Positions 1 through 8,604 of a stretch of DNA of 15,000 nucleotides are shown piece after piece. Location of the stretch: NCBI RefSeq assembly GCF_042767895.1, contig NC_091570.1, positions 23,184,488-23,199,487 of the forward strand, written 5' to 3'. The notes below the pieces were generated by a model. That model saw only the letters and a program-made list of their open reading frames with translations. It made no database searches and was not told the DNA's origin. Positions within the stretch are counted from its first letter, which is position 1, and every line of letters begins with the position of its first letter. The DNA comes from Penaeus vannamei. Taxonomy: Eukaryota; Arthropoda; Malacostraca; Decapoda; Penaeidae. Made by a program: the position numbers and the translations under genes.

Positions 1-116
1 TGATATCATTCCAAAATCTAATGCCAAAGGCAATGCCATTCCTGCAAATTCCTAGATGCTTACGTCGACTCCTACGAGAAAATGGCCAAACATTATTTCA
101 AAAGATGATAGGAAGT

Positions 117-353
117 TCTCTCTCTCTCTCTCTCTCTCTCCCTCTTCCTCTTCCTCTTCCTCTTCCTCTTCCTCTTCCTCTTCCTCTTCCTCTCCCTCTC
201 CCTCTTCCTCTTCCTCTTCCTCTTCCTCTTCCTCTTCCTCTTCCTCTTCCTCTTCCTCTCCCTCTCCCTCTTCCTCTTCCTCTTCCTCTTCCTCTTCCTC
301 TTCCTCTTCCTCTTCCTCTTCCTCTTCCTCTTCCTCTTCCTCTTCCTCTCCCT

Positions 354-403
<50 letters not shown>
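117..403. repeat. Compound (TC)12 - (CCTCTT)n - (CT)20 microsatellite
   Basis: A pure (TC) run at 117-140 passes into a hexamer array of CCTCTT, which ends in a pure (CT)20 run at 364-403. The hexamer array is interrupted three times by short CCTCTC blocks, near 190-202, 256-270 and 346-363. The block spacings are multiples of six (about 66 and 90 bases), as expected if blocks were copied by slippage or unequal exchange. The whole stretch is pure pyrimidine on the plus strand. Open frames through it give Leu-Pro, Ser-Pro or (minus strand) Glu-Gly runs and are not genes. Confidence 0.97.
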
Positions 404-406
<3 letters not shown>

Positions 407-950
407 AATATGGAAGAGGCTGAGGAAGTAGGGGGGCTATGAGGAGGAGGAGGAAAATAAGAAGTAAACGAAAGAGGAAGAGGAGGAGGAGTACAAGAAC
501 AAACAGAAAGAGAATAAGAAGCAGAAGGACAAAGAGAAGAAAAAGAAAAGGAAAGAAAATGCACCAGGAACAACAAAGTCTTTGAAAAGAGAAAAGAGGA
601 GACGGGGTGAGGGATGGATAATAGGGGAGGTGAAGCGGAGGGGGAGGAGGTGGAAGAAAAGAGAAAAAGGAAAGAAAGAAGATAAGAAAAAACGGAAAAG
701 GGAAAAGGTGAAGGGAAAAATTCGAGAGTATGGAAAAAAGGTATCATACTCAAGGAAATAACAAGGAGGGACGAAGAAAATAACGAGGGGAAAAAACGCG
801 GAAGAAAAGGAGGGAAAGAGAAAGGAGAGAAGGAAAAGGAGGGCAGAGTTCTTCTCGAAAAGCTGGTTACACGAGACATGATCCACAATTTTACGGACTC
901 CGCGTTTATTGAAAGAGTGGGTACGATTTCGCATGGGGTGAGCGGGGGGG
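404..950. repeat. Degenerate purine-rich (GA/GGA/GAAA) tract
   Basis: This stretch is overwhelmingly A and G on the plus strand, built from GGA, GAAA and AGG words with no stable repeat unit. Pyrimidines become commoner after about 845, where a short complex patch (about 848-935) breaks the tract. It follows directly on the pyrimidine array at 117-403, so strand composition flips near 404. No gene is visible; the open frames have the Ser/Phe/Leu or Arg/Lys/Glu bias expected from composition alone. Confidence 0.85.
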
Positions 951-951
951 G

Positions 952-1022
952 GAGGAAGGGAGGAAGGAGGGAGGGAGGGAGGGAGGGAGGGAGGGAGGGA
1001 GGGAGGGAGGGAGGGAGGGAGG
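952..1022. repeat. (GGGA)n tetranucleotide microsatellite
   Basis: GGGA is repeated about 14 times without interruption from roughly 967, after a degenerate GGAA/GGGA lead-in. Regular GGG runs separated by one base are a G-quadruplex-prone pattern. Confidence 0.95.
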
Positions 1023-1625
<603 letters not shown>

Positions 1626-1641
1626 ATAATTGCCCGAAATT

Positions 1642-1677
1642 CCTGTCAACATTCGCCCGAGCGCAAATGTTGACAGG
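1642..1677. repeat. Hairpin with perfect 12-bp inverted repeat
   Basis: CCTGTCAACATT at 1642-1653 is the exact reverse complement of AATGTTGACAGG at 1666-1677. The 12-base spacer can add three more pairs (CGC 1654-1656 with GCG 1661-1663) beside a 2-base bulge, leaving a CCGA loop. Outside the stem, TTGC at 1630-1633 could pair with GCAA at 1678-1681 across a bulge. It sits in complex sequence between purine tracts, so composition does not explain it. It could be a remnant of a small fold-back transposon, a protein-binding palindrome or chance. The stem is too short for a typical pri-miRNA. Confidence 0.8.
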
Positions 1678-1770
1678 GCAAACGCTCTCTCCGTTAATCA
1701 CATTATCAAGGCGTATTCTCTTCTGCTTGCGAAGATTATACACGACGAGAAAGAGTGAGGAGATAGGAAG

Positions 1771-1819
1771 ATGAATGGGGGAAAATATCTCAAGATTGAG
1801 GTGTCAGGAGGAAGAGGGG

Positions 1820-1853
<34 letters not shown>

Positions 1854-2046
1854 GGGGAGAGAGGAGGAAGAGGAGGAGGAAGAGGAAGAAGAGGAGGAGG
1901 AGGAGGTAGACAATGAGGACGGAGAAGCAGGAGGAAGAAGAAAAGGAGGATATGCAGAGTAACAGAAGAAAAAAAAAGACCTAGGATAAAGAAAATGTAG
2001 AAGAAGAGAAGGATAAGAAGAGTATCAAATAGGGAAAAAAAAAACA
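1771..2046. repeat. Purine-rich (GGA/GAA) tract
   Basis: An imperfect GGA/GAA array runs from about 1806 to 1905, then becomes more A-rich and ends in an A run of about nine bases near 2035-2044. Translations are Glu/Gly runs on one strand and Ser/Pro/Leu runs on the other. No gene is evident. Confidence 0.85.
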
Positions 2047-2092
2047 CGAATAAAGGCATTTTTCCATCTTTTTTCCTTACGTGAATTTTCCA

Positions 2093-2203
2093 GAGCCCCT
2101 TCCCCTGGCCTGCCCCCCCCCCATGCCCTCGTCGACGCTGACCAACGGCATCGCCCCCACGGAAAGCAGCTACGGGAAAGGCGGCTGCCAGCCTCGAAAA
2201 CAT
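2093..2203 (+). other. Possible coding exon, GC-rich island
   Basis: This is the only GC-rich complex sequence inside a purine block. A pyrimidine-rich stretch ending in TTTTCCAG precedes 2093, as in a plausible 3' splice site. One frame stays open and contains the varied stretch TLTNGIAPTESSYGKGGC (about 2136-2189), unlike the repeat-derived peptides nearby. A weak GTGGGC donor follows at about 2204. The minus strand is also open here, so the strand is uncertain. I do not recognise the peptide. It could equally be a decayed exon or non-coding unique DNA. Confidence 0.2.
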
Positions 2204-2214
2204 GTGGGCGAAGG

Positions 2215-2625
2215 AAGGAGGAAGGAGGAGGAGGGGATGAAAGGAAAAGAAGAGAAGGAGAAAGGAGGAAGGGATGAAAGGAAAAGAAGGGAAGGAGGAA
2301 GGAGGGGAAGAGAGGGGAAGGAGAGAAGGGAGAGAGGGGAGGGAGAAGTGGGATAGTTGGAATAAGGAAGGAGAAGGAAGGAAAGGGAGGAGGGGTGAGA
2401 AGTAACAAGAGATAGGGGGAGGAAGGAAAAGGGTGTGGACAGAGAGAAAAAAAAGGAGAGAGGGGGGTAGGAAGGAAAGTAGAGGATACAACGAGGGAGG
2501 GAGGGAGAGGGAGAAGGAGAGGGAGAGGGGAGGGAGAGAGTGAGAGGAGGCGGAGAAGAGAAAGAGAAAGAGAAAGAGATAGAAAGAGAGAAGAGAAGAG
2601 AGAGAAATGGAATCGAGAAGAAAGG
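2215..2625. repeat. Degenerate purine-rich (GGAA/GGGA) tract
   Basis: A/G on the plus strand apart from scattered bases, with GGAAGGA, GAGAGGGGA and GAAAGA words. An imperfect GGGAGA/GAAAGA array occupies roughly 2494-2600. No gene-like signal was seen; the minus-strand open frames are Ser/Pro/Leu/Phe runs from composition. Confidence 0.85.
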
Positions 2626-2930
2626 AAACTCCAAAGAAATACGAAAAAATAGACGAATAAATGCAAATTATAAAAACTTAATAATAGAAAATAAAGACGA
2701 CGAGAAAGACCATTAACGGCAATCAAAAAATATAAATGCCGTAGGCGTGACACACTTACGTTTTCTATATTTCACCAAACAAAAAATGGGAGTTGCACCT
2801 ATAATAAGGGGGATACTGAACAAAATAAGAGAAAAATCCCATAAATACATTATTCTAGATTCTTACACATTCTCAACATTGTATTTCAAAGCTATATTCT
2901 TCAAACGTTATTTTGAGTTACTTTTTTTTA
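2626..2930. other. AT-rich non-repetitive spacer with a short hairpin
   Basis: Complex AT-rich sequence without a clear gene. ACGGCA (2716-2721) and TGCCGT (2737-2742) could form a 6-bp stem around a 15-base A-rich loop. Frames are short or rich in Phe/Tyr/Lys. I see no splice-site pair or conserved motif. Confidence 0.55.
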
Positions 2931-3655
2931 CTTTCAATTTTCAGTTTCTTTACTTATTTCTCCTCCGTTTCTCTGTGTTCTTTTCTTTCTTTTCCATTCT
3001 CCTTTCTCTATGTCTTCCCCTTCTCCTTTCCCTTTCCTCTGACATTCCTTGTCTCTTTCTCTACATTCTCATCTTTGCTTTCTATCTCGTCGCCATGTCC
3101 TTCTGCCTTCTCCGGTGTTTATCATCTCTCTCTCGTCTTCACTTTCCCCTCTCCTGCTTCCTCCACGTATCGGCACCGCATTCCTGTCTACGGCCACTTT
3201 TACCTTGTCTCCTTTTTAGTTATCCTTTGTTCCTTGCCTTATTTCGCATCTCTCTTTTCTCCTTCTCACTTCAATATTTCCCCTTCTTCCTTTCTCCTTT
3301 CCTCCATTTCTCTCATCACCCCCATCATCCCTTCCCTTTCCCTCTTCTCTTCTCCCCCACTATTCCTCCCCTCCCCTTTCCTCCACTTCTCTCTTCATCC
3401 TTCCCTTTCCCTCTTCTCCTCCTCCCACCTTTCCTCCTCCTCCCCTTTTCCAAGCTCCTCTCCTCGTCTCCCTTCCCTTTCCCCCTCTGCCCCTCTCCCT
3501 AGTCCCCTCCCTCCACCCCTCTCCTAGTCCCCTTCCCTCCACCCCTTTCCCCCCCACTTTTCCCTCCCTCTCCTTTTCCCCCCTCCTCTACTCATCCCCT
3601 CTTCTCCTGCCCCCCCCCCCCCCTTTCCTCCCCCACCCCTCTCCTCGCCGTCGCC
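2930..3655. repeat. Pyrimidine-rich tract with C14 homopolymer
   Basis: Mostly C/T on the plus strand, grading from T-rich (TTTCTTT) near 2930 to C-rich (CCCCTCC) beyond 3350, and containing an uninterrupted C14 run at 3610-3623. It ends against the complex island at 3660-3797. Plus-strand open frames here are Ser/Pro/Leu/Phe runs caused by composition. Confidence 0.85.
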
Positions 3656-3659
3656 ATCA

Positions 3660-3797
3660 ACAGCATCCATCTGTCAGCGCCCAACTTCATTCTGAACTTC
3701 ACACGCCCGCTCTTCCGCCTGGGATCCTGCTTGTTGAGGGAGAAGGCGGTGCCACGGATGGGCTTGGGTGCCGGCAGTGCCACCCTTGCTTGATTGG
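3660..3797. other. Possible coding exon, strand undecided
   Basis: A complex island of about 140 bases is open and codon-like on both strands, with roughly four of five codons ending in G or C either way. The minus-strand reading contains KPIRGTAFSLNKQDPRRK and is basic. The plus-strand reading contains SAPNFILNFTRPLFRLG and reaches a stop at about 3790-3792. A plus-strand terminal exon would have a very long upstream pyrimidine tract, AG acceptors near 3662 and 3680, and an AATAAA at 3888-3893. The minus-strand model has weaker splice signals. I recognise neither peptide. Confidence 0.3.
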
Positions 3798-3829
3798 ATA
3801 ACGCTAACGACATTATCAAATGGCATTTG

Positions 3830-4062
3830 TCATGTCACAACTGCAATAATAACTAATTGATATAACGACAATAATGATAACCATTGCAATAAAATATATT
3901 ATGACATTAAAAATAGTAATAGTAAAAATGCAAACAATAAAATATAGCAATGATAATAATAATCATAAGAAGAAGAACAAGAAGAACAAGAAGAAGAAGA
4001 GGAACAACAACAACAACAGTACCAACAACAGCAACAACAACAGTACCAACAGCAATAACAAA
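3830..4062. repeat. AT-rich region with AAT, AAG and AAC triplet runs
   Basis: A-rich, low-complexity sequence with imperfect ATA/AAT repeats at about 3845-3962, an AAG/AAC patch at about 3967-4003 and an AAC/AACAGC patch at about 4003-4055. Translations are Asn, Lys or Thr runs. No gene is seen. An AATAAA at 3888-3893 could serve as a polyadenylation signal only if a plus-strand terminal exon lies upstream. Confidence 0.75.
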
Positions 4063-4165
4063 GGAACCGGGCAAACACATGTTGCCGTCAGCGGAGGAGG
4101 GGAAGAACTTTTACGAGCTTTTCGCCCATGTTAAAATTCAGGGAGAAAGGTTTTCAAGGACTCTA
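4059..4165 (+). other. Short coding-like fragment of unknown identity
   Basis: Between the AAC-rich patch and the 21-bp repeat region, one plus-strand frame gives a varied peptide including PSAEEGKNFYELFAHVKIQG (about 4085-4144), which is not repeat-derived. There is no good acceptor or donor, and the frame runs on into the 21-bp repeat before stopping at 4214-4216. It may be a decayed exon or chance. I do not recognise a family. Confidence 0.15.
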
Positions 4166-4840
4166 GGTGTTGCAAAGAAGGGAGCTGGTTGTTGCAGAGA
4201 GCGGTTATTAAGGTAGCGCATGACGGCGCCTTTTGGTGTTGCAGGACGGGTCACTGGTGTTCCTGGTTGTTGATGGATGTTGCACGGTGATACATCGGTT
4301 GTTGCAATGTGGGGAATCTTTGGGGTTGCAGTCACTGGTGTTGATAGGCTGCAGTTATAATGACGTAGCAGGGGTGAAGAATTGAAGTTACAGATTAAGA
4401 TCTTGATGGTGCAAGACGGCAGTTACCTATTGGTGTTGCAGACCGAGGGAATAGTGATAATGAGTTACTGGCGCTGTTGAGTGAAGTGCTGGTGTTGCAC
4501 CATATGGTATAGGCGATAGAGTAAAAATTTTGGTTGACAAAGAACGGTAATTTGGCTTTATAAAGTGCTGTACGCAAATTGGTGTTGCAAAGTGAGATAT
4601 TGGTGTTGCAAAGACATTGGTGTTGAGCAGTGCGATATTCTTTCTAGTATAGAGGGGCAAACACGTGGATCTAGTCTTGTTGATTGAGGTATTAGTATTG
4701 TAAATAGGGGACTCACACTGCAGAATAACAGTTTAAACTTGCATCATCAGACTCCAGTGTCACTGGGTACGTTACTGCACATGCAACGGCTCTAGTATTG
4801 CAGAACGCGGGTTTAGTGCTCAAGGATTGAAGGTATTGTA
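4166..4840. repeat. Decayed 21-bp minisatellite (GGTGTTGCA core)
   Basis: The core GGTGTTGCA or a near variant (GGTTGTTGCA, GGTGTTGA, GATGTTGCA) recurs at about 4166, 4187, 4235, 4256, 4265, 4276, 4297, 4322, 4337, 4432, 4470, 4491, 4532, 4581, 4602 and 4619. More degenerate forms with TAGTATTG or GGTATTG extend to about 4840. Many neighbouring copies are exactly 21 bases apart (4166/4187, 4235/4256, 4276/4297, 4470/4491, 4581/4602), and CT or TT usually precedes the core. This is best read as an old, mutated tandem array. Minus-strand frames show a recurrent Ala-Thr-Pro motif only because the period is seven codons. Confidence 0.75.
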
Positions 4841-4859
4841 GTTCAGCGGCAGCAGTAGG

Positions 4860-5235
4860 GATAATAAGAATCATAACAATAACGAACGTATTTCACAAGT
4901 TTCACCGGAACTAACAGAAGAATAAGTAAAAAAAAAAAAAATCCATTAATTAATCCAAGAAGGAAAAAAATATCTGCCCGGTTTCTCCCCCTCTACCCAC
5001 TCCCCCCAAAAAAATCCTATCAAAAATTACTTCAATAATGAATAAGTGCAACTACAATAATATTGACAACTGGAATAACAATAACATGTAGCATGAAATA
5101 ACAAAGAACAACAACAATAATAACAACATTAGGGGAAAAAATGTAAGAATACCGCATTTATAAAAAAGACGTAGAGCTAGGGAACGAAAAGTTGTCTCAT
5201 AACGCTACATGGCGGCAGGCGAGGAGTTCTAACAC
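4860..5235. other. A-rich spacer with AAT/AAC patches and A14 run
   Basis: AT-rich sequence with imperfect AATAAC/ACAATA repeats (about 4860-4910 and 5025-5130) and an A14 run at 4928-4941. TATAAAAA at 5159-5166 is followed about 30 to 40 bases later by a CTCAT initiator-like site and by an ATG at 5209 with only seven codons before a stop. That could be a core promoter but is equally expected by chance in AT-rich DNA. No gene is supported. Confidence 0.5.
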
Positions 5236-5890
5236 CGTCTCCTACCCACTTCCCTTCCCCCTACCCCTTGCCCGCCTGTCCCCCTACCCCCTGCCCATCT
5301 CCTTTTCCTAGCCCCATCCCTCCACCCGTTCTCCTATCCTTCTGGGCCCTCCTTCGTCTTGGCATTTCCACTACTCCCCACATCCCTCCCACTCTCCATT
5401 GCCCCTCTACACCGTATCCTACATCTCTCCTTTTCTTCCCGCTTCTTTTCCTGACTCTCACCCCCTCCTCTTTCTTTCCCCTTCCTCCTGCTGGACCCCT
5501 CCCCTCCTTCCTCCCTCCCTCCCTCCCTTCCTTCTTTCCTCCCTTTCATCCTTCATTCCTTCCTCCCTTTCATCCTTCATTCCTTCCTCCCTCCCTCCAT
5601 CTTTTACTTCCCTCCCTCCCTCCCTCCCTCCCTCCTCCCTTCCCTTCCCTTCCTACCTACCTACCTACCTACCTACCTACCTCCTCCCTTCCTTCCTCCC
5701 TCTCATCCTTCATTCATTCCTCCCTCCCTTCATCCCTTACTTCCCTACCTACCTACCTACCTACCTACCTACCTACCTCCCTCCCTTCCTCCCTCTCATC
5801 CTTCCTCCCTCCCTCCCTCCCTCCCTCCCTCCCTCCCTCCCTCCCTCCCTCCCTACTTTCCTTCCTCCCATCCTCCCTCCCTCCCTCCCC
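5235..5890. repeat. Pyrimidine-rich tract with CCTA and CCCT arrays
   Basis: Mostly C/T on the plus strand. It contains two (CCTA) arrays at 5652-5682 and 5744-5778 (about 7 and 8 copies) and a (CCCT) array of about 12 copies at 5807-5854. A 24-base unit beginning CCCTTTCATCC is tandemly duplicated at 5541 and 5565. The related order of CTTCATTC, CCCT and CCTA blocks on either side of 5700 suggests a local duplication. Open frames are Leu-Pro/Ser-Pro and Tyr-Leu-Pro-Thr runs without coding character. Confidence 0.9.
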
Positions 5891-5892
5891 AC

Positions 5893-5993
5893 CTTCGCCT
5901 CACTGGGAAAGTTGCCAGCCTGAAATCCGTCGACCTCCGTTTCCCAGGCGAAAGGAACATCAAGGGACTCTATCTGCACGGCGGACTGGTCGG
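5893..5993 (-). other. Best candidate coding exon in the window (101 bp)
   Basis: On the minus strand this island is framed by both splice signals. An acceptor reading CATCCATCTGTCAG ends just above 5993, behind a pyrimidine-rich run, and a donor AAG|GTGGGG lies at 5893/5892. The enclosed 101 bases carry one open frame of about 33 codons with varied, non-repetitive composition, including IESLDVPFAWETEVDGFQ. Two bases at the start would complete a codon from an upstream exon, and the exon ends on a codon boundary. The plus strand is also open, with a stop near 5998. No family is recognised and no partner exon was found, so this may be a chance or decayed exon. Confidence 0.28.
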
Positions 5994-6000
5994 CTGACAG

Positions 6001-6280
6001 ATGGATGGATGAAGAGATGGATAGTTGGTTGAATGGATCGATAGTCGGTTGGTTGGTTGGATGAATAGATGGATAGATGCAGAGTTGGTTGAATGGATCG
6101 ATGGTTGGTTGGTTGGATGAATGGGTGGTTGGAAGAATAGATGGATAGATGCATAGTTGGTTGAATGGAGAGATGGTTGGTTGGAGGGATTGGTGGATGG
6201 ATGGATGGAAAGATGGATAGTTGGCTGACTGGATATATGGTTGGATGGATGGATGGTTGGATGAACAGATGACAGTTACC
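6001..6280. repeat. GGAT/GGTT minisatellite with 60-72-bp repeat units
   Basis: Degenerate GGAT, GGTT and AGAT tetramers are organised in a longer unit. A segment starting ATAGTTGGTTGAATGG or a close variant recurs at 6021, 6081, 6153 and 6218, giving steps of 60, 72 and 65 bases. Each unit carries the same GGATAGATGC-like tail. The minus strand reads as Ile/Pro/Ser/Asn/Gln-rich peptide (HPSIQPTIYP-type) from the repeat, not a protein. Confidence 0.9.
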
Positions 6281-6282
6281 AA

Positions 6283-6315
6283 GAGAGAGAGATAGGGAGA
6301 GGGAGAGGGAGGGCG

Positions 6316-6378
<63 letters not shown>

Positions 6379-6397
6379 GAAAGAGAGAGAGAGGAGA
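6283..6397. repeat. GA-rich tract containing (GATA)15
   Basis: GA/GGGA sequence at 6283-6316, then a pure (GATA)15 run at 6317-6376, then GA-rich sequence to about 6397. GATA arrays are ordinary microsatellites, although each unit also contains the GATA-factor core. Confidence 0.97.
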
Positions 6398-6545
6398 GAG
6401 CACTAGTTACTCATTCCGGGCGGGGAGAACATTAGGCAAGACAGATGCATCCCACACGTCCCATACATCGCCCAAACACGCTCTGCATCGCTTCCCCGAC
6501 AGCCATGAATCCTCGCCGAGACTAACGAACTCTCGCACACTCCTT
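6398..6545. other. Non-repetitive island, coding status unclear
   Basis: About 145 bases of complex sequence with several CpGs. One minus-strand frame gives a varied peptide including FVSLGEDSWLSGKRCRAC and ends at a stop near 6408. Upstream on that strand is purine-rich, so there is no polypyrimidine tract for an acceptor, and a second minus-strand frame is open too. I do not call a gene here. Confidence 0.3.
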
Positions 6546-6569
6546 GTCTCCCTCTCTCTCTTTGTCTCT

Positions 6570-6885
6570 CCTCTTTCTTTCTCCCTTTCCTTCTTTCCTC
6601 CCTTTCTTTCTCCCTTTCCTTTTTTCCTCTCTTTCTTTCTCCCTTTCCTTCATTCCTCCCTCTTTCTTTCTCCCTTTCCTTCTTTCCTCTTCCTTTCTTT
6701 CTCCCTTTCCTTCTTTCCTCCCTAGTTCTTTCTCCCTTTCCTTCATTCCTTCCTCTTTCTCCCTTTCCTTTTTTCCTCTTCCTTTTTATCTCTCTTTCCT
6801 TCTTTCCTTCCCCTTCCTTCCTTTCCTCCTCCCCTCCCCTCTCCTCCCTTGCCTCTCTCCCTCCCTTCCTCATTCCCATACTCAC
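6570..6885. repeat. Pyrimidine minisatellite, 29-31-bp unit, about 7 copies
   Basis: The phrase TTTCTCCCTTTCCTT begins at 6578, 6607, 6636, 6667, 6698, 6729 and 6756, with steps of 29, 29, 31, 31, 31 and 27. Between copies the sequence varies as CTTTCCTCC or CATTCCTCC. After about 6800 it decays into irregular CCTTCC/CCCTCC sequence. The array is almost pure pyrimidine, with one AG interruption near 6724. Confidence 0.9.
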
Positions 6886-6888
6886 TCT

Positions 6889-7130
6889 CGCTAATTAATC
6901 CCATTAGCCTATCAAGCCGGACCCGAAGCCAGGGCGTAGCAGAGACGACCTTGTAAATACGGCGGCGCTTCATTAACGTCTCTTAGTGGCGCTGATGACG
7001 TCTGGGTGGACGGACGCGCGCGCCCTCTCGTTCCGCCGCCATTTCTTCGGAGGTCTGCTTGCTTGCTTGCTCGTGGTGGATTTAATATTTTTTTCTGCCC
7101 ATGAACGTGTTTTAGTTTTTCGCTGTTTCT
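6889..7130. promoter_or_regulatory. Complex CpG-rich island with homeodomain, CRE and YY1-like motifs
   Basis: A non-repetitive stretch with clustered CpG (GGCGGCGC, GACGCGCGCGCC) and several recognisable motif matches. TAATCCCATTA at 6896-6906 is a palindromic paired-class (P3-type) homeodomain site beside TAATTAAT. TGACGTC near 6995 is a CRE-like core. CCGCCATTT near 7035 matches the YY1/Pleiohomeotic core. These motifs are short and occur by chance. The grouping in one of the few complex islands is the reason for the call; no transcript was identified. Confidence 0.25.
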
Positions 7131-7174
7131 GTCTTTTGTTTTTTATTCTCGTTTGTCTTTCTTTTTTCACTCAT

Positions 7175-7177
<3 letters not shown>

Positions 7178-7260
<83 letters not shown>

Positions 7261-7273
7261 GCACACACACACA
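7178..7273. repeat. (CT)40 followed by (CA)6
   Basis: A pure CT run occupies 7178-7258 and passes through ACG into a short (CA)6 at 7262-7273. Pure CT/GA is a mirror repeat with triplex potential. Confidence 0.99.
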
Positions 7274-7420
7274 GAACCTTACTCAATCTCACTCTGTCTC
7301 TCCCCTTTAACATATCGCATCTCTCCCTCTCCCTCTCCCTGCTGATAGATTGCGCCCACTAAGTCCCCTCTAATTTCTTTGCAACATTTAATGAAGATCT
7401 CCATTTATCACGGCGATGGA
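7274..7420. other. Short semi-complex spacer
   Basis: Mixed sequence with pyrimidine-rich stretches (including CCCTCT repeats near 7323-7340), then about 80 bases of ordinary sequence up to the purine block. No feature recognised. Confidence 0.5.
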
Positions 7421-8270
7421 CAGGTAAGAAGAGAGGAAATGGAAAGGGGAAACAGGGAAGGATGGGATAAAGGGAGAGGAGAGGGCAAAGAGGGAAAGAC
7501 GTGGGAAAGAAGAGCAGGAGAAAGGGAACAGAGAGATAGGTCAAGAAGATGGAGATGAAAAAGGGAAGGGGGAAAAGAGGAGAAAAAGATGTGGGGGGAT
7601 GAGGATGGGAGAGGACGGAAAAGGAAAAGAGGAAGAGTGAGGCAGGTTGAGAAGAAGGAAAGGAGAAAGAGGGAAAAGGGAGGAAAAGAAGAAGAGAGAT
7701 GAGAGGTGCGGGGATGAAAGAGGAAGAGAAACAGAAGAAAGACACAGGAGGAGACGAATGCAAGAGGAAAGGAAAGTGGAAGAAGAGACAGAGAAAGAGA
7801 AGGAAAGAGAATGGAAAACGGGAACAGAAGACATAATGTAAAATCATCGAAGAGGATATGGAGGATAATGGATAAATTAGGGATAGGAGCGAGGGAAGGG
7901 GAAGCGACGGGAGACAAGGGCGATACACAAGCAGATTCCAGACTTTGACAAATCTGATAAATAATCTCATTACGAGAAAGAGGAGGAAGTGGAGGAAGCA
8001 GAAGATGACGACGACGACCACCACCACCAGGAGGAGGAGGAGAATGAAGGAGAGGAGGAGTGAGAAAGAGAAGGAATGTAGAAGGAAGAAGAGGAGGAAG
8101 AGAAGGAGAGTGGAAAACGAGGAAGAGAAGGAAAGTGGAAGGAAGACGAGGAGACAGAGAAGGAAGAATAGAAGGAGAAGTGAGAAAGAAAGAAAGAAGG
8201 CGCCGGAGATGAAAACGAGGAGAAAGAAGAAGAAAACAGAGCGAGAGGCAAAAGAGACAAAAGAACTGGA
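7420..8270. repeat. Long degenerate purine-rich tract (about 850 bp)
   Basis: Dominated by GGAAA, GAGGA and AGAAG words on the plus strand, broken by a short complex patch at about 7835-7975 and a GAC/CAC patch at about 8005-8028. It produces the longest minus-strand frame in the window, but the peptide is Ser/Leu/Phe/Pro run sequence. The plus strand gives Arg/Lys/Glu runs. Neither is a credible gene. Confidence 0.85.
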
Positions 8271-8600
8271 GCCAAACATCCAAGCGAAATGGGCATCTCG
8301 CAGGGACTTCAACCGAGCCGATATCCGCCCTCGCCCCGACTGCAACGACCCGCGGTGTCTCATTACGGTTAAAACTCGTTCATCTAAATTAGATGGATGC
8401 GCCGGTCGCCCATCCTTAATATCGGGCCTCTCGCCGGTTGAAAGTTGATGGATTGTTGCGCATATGTTGCACAGCATTTCCGCGGTGCAATATCAAGGCG
8501 GAATATTACACGGGCGTCACGACCAATCAATCGGCCAAGAGAGAGCTTTCATGGAAGTAATGCAACCTTAGGCTAAGTCAAATATCCACATCTGTAGTTA
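8270..8600. promoter_or_regulatory. Largest complex island; possible regulatory or ancient coding sequence
   Basis: About 330 bases without simple repeats and with balanced composition. It contains the palindrome CATCTAA-A-TTAGATG (8381-8395), an inverted pair CCGATAT (8318-8324) and ATATCGG (8419-8425), an E-box CATATG near 8461, and a CCAAT-containing CCAATCAATCGG near 8523. Both strands are open for the first half (a plus-strand frame stops at 8446-8448), so a coding role cannot be excluded, but I see no splice pair or recognisable peptide. Confidence 0.25.
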
Positions 8601-8604
8601 GCAG

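Noticed and set aside
1642..1677. microRNA precursor
   Set aside because: The stem is only 12 to 15 pairs, shorter than a usual pre-miRNA.
4754..4766. Palindrome CCAGTG-T-CACTGG
   Set aside because: Six-base arms are expected several times by chance in 15 kb and nothing nearby supports a role.
5159..5232. TATA box, initiator and ATG as a core promoter
   Set aside because: The ATG frame ends after seven codons and the TATA match lies in A-rich sequence where such words are common, so it is mentioned only inside the spacer entry.
7359..8477. Minus-strand open frame of 372 codons
   Set aside because: It spans the long purine tract and gives a Phe/Leu/Ser/Pro-rich peptide that imitates membrane segments. 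This follows from TTC/CTC/TCC codons, not from a protein family.
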